Below, piece after piece: positions 34,119 through 42,192 of a DNA stretch of 64,000 bases; position 1 is the first letter of the stretch; every line of letters begins with the position of its first letter. The notes beneath the pieces were generated by a model that worked only from the letters and a program-made list of their open reading frames with translations, was not told the origin of the DNA and searched no databases. Position numbers and translations under genes: made by a program. The DNA is from Acidimicrobiaceae bacterium (GTDB lineage Bacteria > Actinomycetota > Acidimicrobiia > Acidimicrobiales > UBA8190), in NCBI GenBank assembly GCA_003151955.1, contig PLZB01000061.1, forward strand, positions 1 to 64,000, given 5' to 3'.

Positions 34119-34192
34119 GGGGACGTAGCTCAGTTGGCTAGAGCACCTGCTTTGCAAGCAGGGGGTCGTGGGTTCGAGTCCCATCGTCTCCA
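34119..34192 (+). tRNA. tRNA-Ala (anticodon TGC)
   Basis: The cloverleaf is complete: acceptor GGGGACG pairs with CGTCTCC (one G-U), D arm GCTC/GAGC, anticodon stem CCTGC/GCAGG with loop TTTGCAA (TGC at 34153-34155), variable GGGTC and T arm GTGGG-TTCGAGT-CCCAT with a mismatch-free core. The discriminator is A; CCA is not encoded. Its 3' end abuts an excisionase/integrase pair, so it is the probable integration site of the downstream island. Confidence 0.95.
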
Positions 34193-34249
34193 CTCGAAAG
34201 TCCAGGTCAGGGCCCTGCCGCCGGGGGGGCGACCGGACCGCCAGGAGCC

Positions 34250-34271
34250 CGCAGTAGCCACGCAGTAGCCA
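34250..34271 (+). repeat. Tandem 11-bp repeat between the tRNA and the excisionase
   Basis: CGCAGTAGCCA occurs twice head to tail. The location between the presumed attachment site and xis suggests an arm-type binding site for integrase or excisionase, which bind directly repeated sites in related elements. The rest of the 177-bp spacer shows nothing else. Confidence 0.45.
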
Positions 34272-34369
34272 CCGCTCCGACGCTCCTGGACGCTCGGCCT
34301 CCCCGGAGGTCGCTCCCCCACGGCCCGAGCAGCCGGATCCTGCTGGCGGTTCCGTCGCCTCCGGGCATC

Positions 34370-34690
34370 ATGGAAGCGACCGTCGCCCGGCTCCAGCACT
34401 TCGACCCGGCGGCGGCCCTGGCCCGCCTCCGGAAGGCCGAGGCCGTCATGGCCGCCGAGCTGGCCGCCGTCCGGGAGACCATCGCCGAGGTCGACGCCGC
34501 CCTGACCGCCCCGCGGGCCGGCACCAGCCTCCTCACCGTGGTCGAGGCGGCCAGGGAGCTGCGGGTGTCCCGCAGCACCGTCTTCGACCTCCTGGCCGGA
34601 GGTGAGCTCGAGGGGGTCATGATCGGCCGGGCCCGGTGCGTCCCCCGCCACTCCCTCGAGGCCTTCCTATCGCGGCGGGGGGCGGCATGA
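34370..34690 (+). CDS. Excisionase-like helix-turn-helix protein
   Basis: A 106-residue protein. The N-terminal half is a coiled-coil helix (FDPAAALARLRKAEAVMAAE). The C-terminal half is a MerR-type winged helix, LLTVVEAARELRVSRSTVFD then LLAGGELEGVMIGRARCVPR, the usual form of actinobacterial excisionases. Its stop overlaps the integrase start (ATGA), so the two are coupled. It should bend DNA and direct the integrase toward excision. Confidence 0.82.
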   Translation: MEATVARLQHFDPAAALARLRKAEAVMAAELAAVRETIAEVDAALTAPRAGTSLLTVVEAARELRVSRSTVFDLLAGGELEGVMIGRARCVPRHSLEAFLSRRGAA

Positions 34691-35913
34691 CGAAGGCCGC
34701 CAACGGCAGGTCCTCGATCTACAGGAAGGACGGCAACTGGCACGGCTGGGTCAGCTTCAGCGTCGACGCCGACGGCCGACGCCGCCGGAAGCACGTCCAG
34801 GCCCCCACCAAGCGGGAGGTGGCCGAGAAGGTCGCCCAACTCGAGCGCCAGCGTGCCGGCGGCTACACCGGCAACCGGCCCCTGACCGTCACCGAGTGGC
34901 TCGGCATGTGGATCGACATCAAGGTGACCACGGGCGCCCGGCGGAAGACCGTCGAGGGCTACCGGCTTGACCGCGACCGCCACATCACGCCGGCCCTCGG
35001 CGACGTGAATCTCAACCGGCTGACCGTCGAGCACGTCGACCGCCTCTGGCAGAGGGTCCTGGCCTCGGGGGCCGGCCCGGCCACCTGCGCCCACGTCCGC
35101 CGAACCCTGTCGGCGGCGCTGAACGCAGCGGTCGACCGGGGCCACATGGACCGCAACCCGGTCCGGCTCTCCCAACCCCCCCGGTACGACCCTCCCGAGG
35201 TGGAGCCACTGACGGCCGGGGACGCCCGCAAGGTCCTTACGGCCGCCGTCAGCCGCCGGAACGCTGCCCGGTGGTCGGTGGCCCTGGCGCTTGGCCTCCG
35301 GCAGGGGGAAGCGCTGGGGCTCCGCTGGTCGGACGTCGAGCTCGACGAGGGCAAGCTGACGGTCCGGGTCCAGCTGCAGTACCTCCCCTACCGGCACGGC
35401 TGCGCCGCCGCCGACGAGCCATCCACCTGCGGTCGGGACCCAGGGCGTTGTCCTACCCGGACCGGGGGTGGGTCGGCGCTGATGCCGGTGAAGTCGGCCG
35501 CCGGCCGGCGGGTGCTCGTCCTCCCTGCGCCAATGGTCGACCAGCTCCGCCGGCACGCTGCTGACCAGGCCGCCGAACGCCTCCGGGCCGGGTACCGATG
35601 GCGCGGCCACGGGATGCTCTTCGCCCGGGAGGACGGGTCTCCGATCCGGAAGGAGACCGATTCGGCCGAATGGCACCGGATCCTCCGGATGGCCGGCGTC
35701 CGCCCGGCGCGTCTTCACGACGCCAGGCACACCGCCGCCACGCTGCTCCTGGTCCAGGGCGTCCCCGCCGGCGTCGCGATGCGGCTGCTCGGCCACGCTG
35801 ACGCTCGAATGACGTCGCGGTACCAGCATGTTGTCGAGGAGACCGCCAGGGCCGCTGCTCAGCAGATAGGCACAGCACTGTGGGGGCACCGCTCGACCGA
35901 ACTGTACCAATAA
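34687..35913 (+). CDS. Tyrosine integrase of the tRNA-Ala island
   Basis: A 408-residue integrase. An N-terminal arm-binding domain (KDGNWHGWVSFSVDADGRRR) is followed by a core-binding domain (ERQRAGG to about 170) and a catalytic domain with Arg in LGLRQGEAL, His/Lys region KSAAGRRVLV, H-x-x-R in HDARHTAAT, His in LLGHADARM and Tyr in SRYQHV. A Cys-containing insertion (GCAAADEPSTCGRDPGRC) lies between the catalytic Arg and the rest. It reads away from the tRNA-Ala gene. It is not close to the three RIT recombinases. Confidence 0.93.
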   Translation: MTKAANGRSSIYRKDGNWHGWVSFSVDADGRRRRKHVQAPTKREVAEKVAQLERQRAGGYTGNRPLTVTEWLGMWIDIKVTTGARRKTVEGYRLDRDRHITPALGDVNLNRLTVEHVDRLWQRVLASGAGPATCAHVRRTLSAALNAAVDRGHMDRNPVRLSQPPRYDPPEVEPLTAGDARKVLTAAVSRRNAARWSVALALGLRQGEALGLRWSDVELDEGKLTVRVQLQYLPYRHGCAAADEPSTCGRDPGRCPTRTGGGSALMPVKSAAGRRVLVLPAPMVDQLRRHAADQAAERLRAGYRWRGHGMLFAREDGSPIRKETDSAEWHRILRMAGVRPARLHDARHTAATLLLVQGVPAGVAMRLLGHADARMTSRYQHVVEETARAAAQQIGTALWGHRSTELYQ

Positions 35914-36131
35914 GAGCCCAGTTGCCCTTCGAGCCACTCCAACCCCGCACCCGGGCGACGCCTACCCATATTGCAGTGTTCAATGATTAGTGTGAAGCGA
36001 TAATCAGATCCCTGCCGCGCATCGACGCCTGCTACCCTCCCCGGAAACATCTAGCCTAGGTACAGTCAGGCGGCCGTCACCTCACGGACACCGACCTCTG
36101 ATCTGAGCTGAGAACACACGGGGGCAACCAA

Positions 36132-38051
36132 GTGGAGAACACAATCAGGCCTGCACAATCGAGCATCCAGCGACGGAGGCTCAGATCATCCAGGCTCCGA
36201 GGAATGTTGCTTATTTCTCTCTGTCTGCTGGTCCTGCCGATCGTCTTCGGCGGTTCCTCTCAGGCGTCCGCAACACCAAGCGTTCCCTCGCCGCGCCCAT
36301 CAACGTCAGTCGATCTGGGTGTGGACGCACCCGACCCAAGCATCATGCAGGTAAGCAACACCTACTACGCATTCTCAACTCAGGGAATCTGGGATCCAGG
36401 AATCATGGACATGGCCCTTAATAGTGCTTACCCCTGTGCGGGGTGGTGTTTGAATCCGGGTACCGCCCAAACGGAAGCATTTGGGCCGCAGACTGGCAAA
36501 TATGCCGGCACTCAGTATCCCTCATGGATCAACGCCAGCGAGGCGTTGTGGGCGCCGGAGACACACTACCTCAGCGGCATTGGGTACGTAATGTTCATTG
36601 CCGGACCGGATGAACAGCTCAACAATATTCCTCAGAACGGCGGCCAATATTGTCTCGGCTACGTGGTTTCCCAAACCCCGCAGGGTCCTTATGGAAATGG
36701 TGCTGGACTGTTTTGCGACACGCAGACGAACGGCAGCTACTACGGAGTGATCGATCCCTCCCTCTACCAAAATAGCGGCGGCAACTACCTCCTCTGGAAG
36801 AGGGGAAACGTCTCCGGGGGACCTGGCGCCACGATCTATATTCAAGCCATCAATTCAGGACTAACTATGACTGGTTCATCCGGCGCTATAGTCCAGCAAC
36901 AAGGGACTCAGACTGTTGAGAATCCACAGCTGGTGTCGAACGGGGGAACACTGTGGTTGTATACATCAGTCGGAACCAGTTTCAACACGACGGACTATTC
37001 TGAGAATCAATCGAACTGCGGTACCAGCGCCAGCCCTCAGAAGCTGGTCTCCGGCAAACAGACATGCACCTATCCCGCTTCCATCCTCACCTCGTACGAG
37101 GTCAACTCGACACACGGCATCTACGCAACGGGAGGAGGGGATGTCTTTGTTGACCCGGACGGGGTTTCTTGGCTTGCATACGCTGCGTTTGATCAGAATG
37201 GCTGTACCACAGGCAATCCAACAAATCCGACTCAGGTTGCGACCTGCAATGGTGCTCCACGTCAGCTCTTCATAACTCAGCTGGCTGGACTCACTATTAC
37301 GCAAACGGGGGCCCAGGCCGTCGGATTATCGACGACCCCCGATGGCGCTGGGTATTATATGGCCTCGGCAGATGGCAATGTGTTCTGTTTCGGAGACGCC
37401 GCCTACAAGGGAAGTGCGGCCCCGACCCATCCGGTGGTTGGGATCTCGACTGCTCTTGACGGCGTGGGTTACTGGCTTGTCGCCAATGATGGAGGAATCT
37501 TCGCTTTTGGTGACGCAGGTTTCTACGGTTCGATGGGCGGACAGCCTCTAAACCGTCCAATGGTTGGTATGGCTCCAACGCAGGATGGTGCCGGATACTG
37601 GACGGTGGCCGCCGACGGCGGCATATTCGCATTCGGTGATGCGGCTTTCTACGGCTCAATGGCGGGACAGTATCTCGCCTACCCGATTGTGGGAATGGCC
37701 GCAACGCCAGATGGCGGAGGGTACTGGTTGGTGGCTCAGGACGGTGGTATATTTGCTTTCGGTGACGCCGTTTTCTACGGCTCGACTGGGGGCGGGAGCA
37801 TTCACGACATTGTTGGTATGTCAAGATCTAACGACGGCCATGGTTATTGGCTGGTGGGTAGCGACGGCGGTATCTTTGCCTACGGCGATTCACCATTCCA
37901 CGGGTCGATGGGAGGCAGTGGCCTAATGTGGCCGGTCTCTGGAATGGTCTCTCACGATGTAGGCGGATACTGGGAAGTCGGAGTGGACGGCGGAATCTAC
38001 GCCTTCGGATCTTCCGGCTACTTTGGCTCAGAACACGGACAGGCGATGTAG
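36132..38051 (+). CDS. Secreted GH43-like glycosidase with C-terminal repeat domain
   Basis: A 639-residue exported protein. A basic N-terminus and hydrophobic core (about 24-44) end with SSQASA. Residues about 60-395 resemble a five-bladed GH43/arabinanase propeller: base Asp in DAPDPSIMQ, SEALWAPETHY, the modulator Asp in GVIDPSLYQ and a candidate acid Glu in TVENPQLV. Residues about 398-639 hold six copies of a roughly 40-residue repeat, GYWLVAxDGGIFAFGDAxFYGS, seen in many actinobacterial secreted proteins. The DNA here is clearly more AT-rich than its surroundings and has mixed codon use, a sign of recent gain. The start is GTG at 36132. The substrate would be an arabinan- or xylan-like polymer. 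Confidence 0.78.
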   Translation: MENTIRPAQSSIQRRRLRSSRLRGMLLISLCLLVLPIVFGGSSQASATPSVPSPRPSTSVDLGVDAPDPSIMQVSNTYYAFSTQGIWDPGIMDMALNSAYPCAGWCLNPGTAQTEAFGPQTGKYAGTQYPSWINASEALWAPETHYLSGIGYVMFIAGPDEQLNNIPQNGGQYCLGYVVSQTPQGPYGNGAGLFCDTQTNGSYYGVIDPSLYQNSGGNYLLWKRGNVSGGPGATIYIQAINSGLTMTGSSGAIVQQQGTQTVENPQLVSNGGTLWLYTSVGTSFNTTDYSENQSNCGTSASPQKLVSGKQTCTYPASILTSYEVNSTHGIYATGGGDVFVDPDGVSWLAYAAFDQNGCTTGNPTNPTQVATCNGAPRQLFITQLAGLTITQTGAQAVGLSTTPDGAGYYMASADGNVFCFGDAAYKGSAAPTHPVVGISTALDGVGYWLVANDGGIFAFGDAGFYGSMGGQPLNRPMVGMAPTQDGAGYWTVAADGGIFAFGDAAFYGSMAGQYLAYPIVGMAATPDGGGYWLVAQDGGIFAFGDAVFYGSTGGGSIHDIVGMSRSNDGHGYWLVGSDGGIFAYGDSPFHGSMGGSGLMWPVSGMVSHDVGGYWEVGVDGGIYAFGSSGYFGSEHGQAM

Positions 38052-38105
38052 CAATGGCGGAGACCGTGGTTGCACCGCTATTCGATAGACGAACGGAGGG
38101 GCGCA

Positions 38106-39398
38106 ATGCTTAGCATCATCCAAAGCAAACTGGGTTGGCTCACTCGGAGCAGACTTAGGATTGCTGCGACAATTGGAGTGTGCGCAGCCCTGGCTGGCGC
38201 CGTTTTCCTCGTCCTTCCGAATGGCGGTGGACAACCGAACAAGAGGGCGACAACAGCCACATCTTCCACTGCGACGAGCACGTCCGATACCACGACCGTT
38301 CAGACCACGACTTCAACTACCGGGTCTGGAGTGTCGGTTACTTCGCAACCTACGACTTCGAGCACGACTTCCACATCGGTATCCTCTACGACGACCACGA
38401 CTACGGCGCAAGATTGTCCCCCCGCTACAGCGGCCGTGAACTGGACGTGCCGGCAACAGATCCAGGCATTCGCCACGGCAAACGGGCAGACGGCGGCTAC
38501 GATGACGGCGACGACCTGTTCGCCGGACGGGCTCTGCGTGGCAGCGGACGGCAACGGCAATATCTATACGAGCACGTCTGGGTATGGGCCGGGCAGTTGG
38601 AATGCGATTAAGGTAAGTGGGGCCAATGGTTCAGTGAGTGAGATGTCATGTCCAACTAGGTCTTTTTGTATTGGAACGCAAGGCAATAATGGTCTACTCT
38701 CGTCAGACGATCCGAGCAACCCGTCGGCCACCTGGACATACAACGCGTGGCCTAGCGTTGTGACGGGCATCTCATGTGCGTCGGCTTCCCTCTGCGTTGC
38801 CGTTGATGTCGATGGAGACGTTTGGTCTTCAAGTAATCCGGGCGAGGGGCCCGCAGCTTGGTCCAAGACGGCGGTCCAGGGTTCTCCGTTCTTTACCGCA
38901 ATCTCGTGCGCAAGCGGCGGGCTGTGCGTGGCAACGGCAAAAGGTGGCCTGGCAGCGGTTTCGTCTTCTCCTGGTGGAGGTGCATCGTCATGGAGTGTGC
39001 TTACCGTGGACACATCCCCAGGCCTCGGTAGTGACGGTATGAATCCGGCGAATCTAATCAACTCGATAGCTTGTCCTAGTGTCAATCTCTGCGTTGGTGC
39101 CGACTTTGGAAACAATCTCGTCGTTTCGAGCGCGCCGACGACTGCGGGATCATGGCAGCTAGTGCACGAGAATGGCGCTTTCCCTGAAAGCGGGTTGGGC
39201 GGCGTCACGTGCGCGTCGTCTTCGTGCTTCGTAACGCAGGGGCAGGGCTTCGTTATCAGCAGCAAGAACCCAGGTGGCGGAGCGGCTGCTTGGCACACCG
39301 ACAGCGTTTCGGCGTCGGCTGCATTTCGCATTGGCTGCACGAACACATCATGCGTCGCGATTGACCTGTCGGGCGGGATCTTTGTCGGCACACTGTAG
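38106..39398 (+). CDS. Anchored surface protein with Cys-containing propeller-like repeats
   Basis: A 430-residue protein. The ATG at 38106 has GGAGGGG four bases upstream; an upstream frame extension is rejected. One membrane helix (about 17-38) serves as signal/anchor, followed by a long Thr/Ser spacer (about 48-100). The outer domain contains repeats of about 45 residues with the pattern ISCASxSLCVAVDxxGDV, then SSxPxGG, then W, each with a Cys pair likely to be disulfide-bonded, as in beta-propeller-like blades. It sits 54 bp after the GH43-like gene and shares its AT-rich character. A binding role at the cell surface is likely but unproven. Confidence 0.72.
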   Translation: MLSIIQSKLGWLTRSRLRIAATIGVCAALAGAVFLVLPNGGGQPNKRATTATSSTATSTSDTTTVQTTTSTTGSGVSVTSQPTTSSTTSTSVSSTTTTTTAQDCPPATAAVNWTCRQQIQAFATANGQTAATMTATTCSPDGLCVAADGNGNIYTSTSGYGPGSWNAIKVSGANGSVSEMSCPTRSFCIGTQGNNGLLSSDDPSNPSATWTYNAWPSVVTGISCASASLCVAVDVDGDVWSSSNPGEGPAAWSKTAVQGSPFFTAISCASGGLCVATAKGGLAAVSSSPGGGASSWSVLTVDTSPGLGSDGMNPANLINSIACPSVNLCVGADFGNNLVVSSAPTTAGSWQLVHENGAFPESGLGGVTCASSSCFVTQGQGFVISSKNPGGGAAAWHTDSVSASAAFRIGCTNTSCVAIDLSGGIFVGTL

Positions 39399-39598
39399 GT
39401 TGAGGCACGAATGCAGCGCGTGCTATCGCTGCCAGGCGGTCGGTCTGAGCTGAGGGCCGGGTTGAGCCATCTCGCTCTTAGGTCTGGGCTGTGATGGCCG
39501 AAACTCTCAGGCTCTCAGGCGAGGGGGATGACGTACCACTAACCTGGGCCCGTGTTGATAAAGAATCGACGGCTCGTCGATCGTTCGGAAAGTGTGGA

Positions 39599-40342
39599 AT
39601 GCCCTCGTCTCTCCCCGAATACACCGGCCCGGTCCAGCAAGCTGTCGCCGAATACTGGAACGTTCGCGCCACGCAGGCCAGAAAGTCAGTGGAGCAGGGG
39701 GCGCTGAACACGGGGCTTCGGTCGGAGGTCACGGGCGGTCGCCACCTGGACGAGTTGCAGACCTTGCTCGTCCAGGTGTTCGCCGATGGAGGCATTCCTC
39801 CTCAGCTGATGGAGGTGAAGCGCCGGCCGATCCCCGGCTACTTCCGTCGGGACAAGAGCTGGGACGTCGTCGTGACGGTCGAATCCCGGGTCGTGGGCAT
39901 CATCGAGTTGAAGTCGATCGTCGGGGAGAGCCCGGGGCAGAACTTCAACAACCGCACAGACGAGGCGCTGGGGCAGGCGCTGGATGTGTGGACAGCCGTC
40001 CAGCGAGGCATCATCGACACGCCGCTGCGCCCTTGGCTCGGCTATTTCATGCTCCTGGAGGACAACAAGGCCTTCAACACGCCGGTCGTCGCCCGGCAGC
40101 CGGTCTGGCCCGCCGACCCGGAGTTCGACCACGCCAGCTACGCCAAGCGATTCGAGGTCTTCTTCGACAGGATGGTCAGAGAACGGCTCCTTGACGCGGC
40201 CTGCCTGGTTCTCGGATCCAAGGAGGATGGGGCCGTCCGGTTCCCGAGCGCCACGCTCTCGTTCCAGGCGTTCGCCGCCGCCATCCACGGCCGGTGCCTC
40301 CAGTTCCGGGCGACGAATCCCGACCTTCCCTGGGGCGACTGA
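39599..40342 (+). CDS. Type II restriction endonuclease, XhoI/PaeR7I family
   Basis: A 247-residue enzyme. The ATG at 39599 (GGAAAG seven bases upstream) is preferred over an upstream GTG because family members are about 245 residues and begin this way. QGALNTGLRSEVTGGRHLDE is the conserved region. The PD-(D/E)xK centre is Asp89 in KSWDVVV and Glu103-x-Lys105 in GIIELKS. The family cuts CTCGAG. The methyltransferase gene converges on it with a 12-bp gap. CTCGAG is frequent in the window, so cognate methylation would be needed if the specificity is kept. Confidence 0.85.
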   Translation: MPSSLPEYTGPVQQAVAEYWNVRATQARKSVEQGALNTGLRSEVTGGRHLDELQTLLVQVFADGGIPPQLMEVKRRPIPGYFRRDKSWDVVVTVESRVVGIIELKSIVGESPGQNFNNRTDEALGQALDVWTAVQRGIIDTPLRPWLGYFMLLEDNKAFNTPVVARQPVWPADPEFDHASYAKRFEVFFDRMVRERLLDAACLVLGSKEDGAVRFPSATLSFQAFAAAIHGRCLQFRATNPDLPWGD

Positions 40343-40344
40343 AG

Positions 40345-40362
40345 GCGCCTGCTGTCAGGCGC
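40345..40362. terminator. Hairpin between the convergent restriction and modification genes
   Basis: GCGCCTG and CAGGCGC form a perfect 7-bp stem around a CTGT loop and sit between and across the two stop codons. There is no T-run, so it may be a bidirectional, sequence-symmetric terminator or simply a transcript-end structure. Confidence 0.45.
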
Positions 40363-42058
40363 TCGCCCTCTTCGCCTCAGGCCCGAGGCCAGCGAGGTCG
40401 GGAATCCCGTACAGCCGGATGGCCACCGAATTGGCGGCTTCCACATCGCGGAGCTGGAATGCCCGGACGAGAGTCGCTCGGTCTGGCTTCGTCACCGTCT
40501 CGAGCTCGGGTACCCGAATCCGCCGGAGGTACTGCGCCTGGAACCGGTAGGTACCGCCGCGCATCTTCACGCAGTAGGCACCCACGAAGAGGTTGGTCAC
40601 GTCGGACAGCATGAGACCGCCGAGCACCTCAAGGTCCCAACCGGTCGAGGTCACGTGGTACAGGTTGTGATGAGGGTAGAAACTGCCCTCGTCGAGCACC
40701 GGGTGCGCCGAGACCTTCATCTCCGGCAACAGCAGCTTCGGCCGTGCCGCGAGGCCGGAGATCATCCGGTCGATCGTCTTGTACCAGCGATCCGGCGACT
40801 TCGTCGCCGTGTGCCGACCCTTGACCCGGTTGCCGTGATCTTCCAGGTAGGCCCAGAACCGAGGCCAGTCCCGAATGTCGACGAGACCGCCGTCGTCCCA
40901 TGGATTCACCAGATACGTCCCGGACCATGCCACTCGACCACCGGCCAGATCTCTGGCCATCACCAACGGCAGCAACCGCTCCGTTTCGACGAGGTGCGGA
41001 TCCCGGGTGAGAAACACATCGTCGGCGCCCGTGGCGAGTCCGATGCCGATCCGGGTCCCAGTGCGGGCGTCCTCGAGGGGAGGACAACGCCTCTCAAGAT
41101 CAGCCAGCACAGCGAGCTGCTCAGGCGATCCCGACGGCCACGATTGCACTCCACTGAACCAACCCGGCAGCCGTGCCGCGTGCACCGACGGACGCACAAG
41201 CTCCTTGGTCGTCCGCTTCGTGACCCAGGCCCGCAGCTTGTCGGCTTCAGCTCCATCGAACCGGCTGTTGGCCGACGCGATGATCGGCTCAGCCTGCTCA
41301 CCCCTCCGAATCACCGTGATCGCCGGGTACGCCGACACCTCGTCCTCGAACGCGTCGACATCGTGCATCTCAAGGACCGCATCGACAGAGAACTCCTCGG
41401 CGACAAACGCTCGGAGAGCGGCCCCGTACTGGTTTCGCATCCAGCGGTCCGCCACGATGAAACCCAGCGCGCCACCGGGACGGAGCAGACGCAGCCCCAG
41501 CTCGATGAATCCGACGAAGATGTCGCTCCGGCCCCGCATCGTCGGGCACGCTCGCCGGTAGGCCGCGTTGCGATCCAGGGGCAAGTTCTCGAGTCGAATG
41601 TACGGCGGGTTGCCGAGCACGAAGTCAGCGGATCCCTCCTCGTGCGAGCTCAGAAGGAAATCACCGGACCGGATCCACCCGGCGGTGATCGCCTCGGCTT
41701 CGACGTGCCCTACACCGCACCCGACAAGCTGCGCTGTCACGCTCTTACGGGCCAGTTCCACATTGCTGTCGAGCAGGTCAAACGCATTCAGGGCGAAAGA
41801 CGCCTCGCCGACGGTCCGGCCATGACGCTCGCACGAGGCCATGAGGCGTTCGACCATCGGACCCAGGAACGCACCGGTTCCACACGAGGGTTCGACGGCC
41901 CGCATCGTGGCCAGGTCGAGATCCGCCGTGTACCCGGCCAGATCAAGGACCAGGTCGACAACCCAGCGGCGGGTGAAGACCTCGCCGTGCTCGTCGTTGG
42001 ACCCGGGGACAGCCGGTGGTAGTTCGAGGTCGAAGGTCATCTGAGAATGTTGTGGCAT
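40355..42058 (-). CDS. Adenine-specific DNA methyltransferase of the XhoI-type pair
   Basis: A 567-residue N6-adenine methyltransferase (561 if ATG 42040 is used). The AdoMet motif is VEPSCGTGAFLGP and the catalytic motif GNPPYIRLENLP. The large C-terminal half, with a target-recognition role, contains GIGLATGADDVFLT and YLVNPWDDGG, the architecture of the Eco57I/PaeR7I-type enzymes. It should protect the host from the partner nuclease. A second AT-rich element, TACTTT, lies about 10 bp before the start and may be a -10 box of a near-leaderless message. Confidence 0.88.
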   Translation of the reverse strand: MPQHSQMTFDLELPPAVPGSNDEHGEVFTRRWVVDLVLDLAGYTADLDLATMRAVEPSCGTGAFLGPMVERLMASCERHGRTVGEASFALNAFDLLDSNVELARKSVTAQLVGCGVGHVEAEAITAGWIRSGDFLLSSHEEGSADFVLGNPPYIRLENLPLDRNAAYRRACPTMRGRSDIFVGFIELGLRLLRPGGALGFIVADRWMRNQYGAALRAFVAEEFSVDAVLEMHDVDAFEDEVSAYPAITVIRRGEQAEPIIASANSRFDGAEADKLRAWVTKRTTKELVRPSVHAARLPGWFSGVQSWPSGSPEQLAVLADLERRCPPLEDARTGTRIGIGLATGADDVFLTRDPHLVETERLLPLVMARDLAGGRVAWSGTYLVNPWDDGGLVDIRDWPRFWAYLEDHGNRVKGRHTATKSPDRWYKTIDRMISGLAARPKLLLPEMKVSAHPVLDEGSFYPHHNLYHVTSTGWDLEVLGGLMLSDVTNLFVGAYCVKMRGGTYRFQAQYLRRIRVPELETVTKPDRATLVRAFQLRDVEAANSVAIRLYGIPDLAGLGPEAKRASA

Positions 42059-42192
42059 GCAAGGGAAAGTACAAGTCGGGTGTAATCCTCGACCCCGACA
42101 GGAACCCTCGACGACACGTCTCGACGCTAACCCGGCCCAGGGGGTCGCCCGCGGCAATCCCATTCCGGGGGGAGGGCCCAAGCCGAGTCGGC

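Noticed and set aside
39599-42058. Avoidance of CTCGAG as evidence of a long-resident XhoI-type system
   Set aside because: The hexamer occurs often in the window, including within the methyltransferase gene region, so no avoidance is evident.
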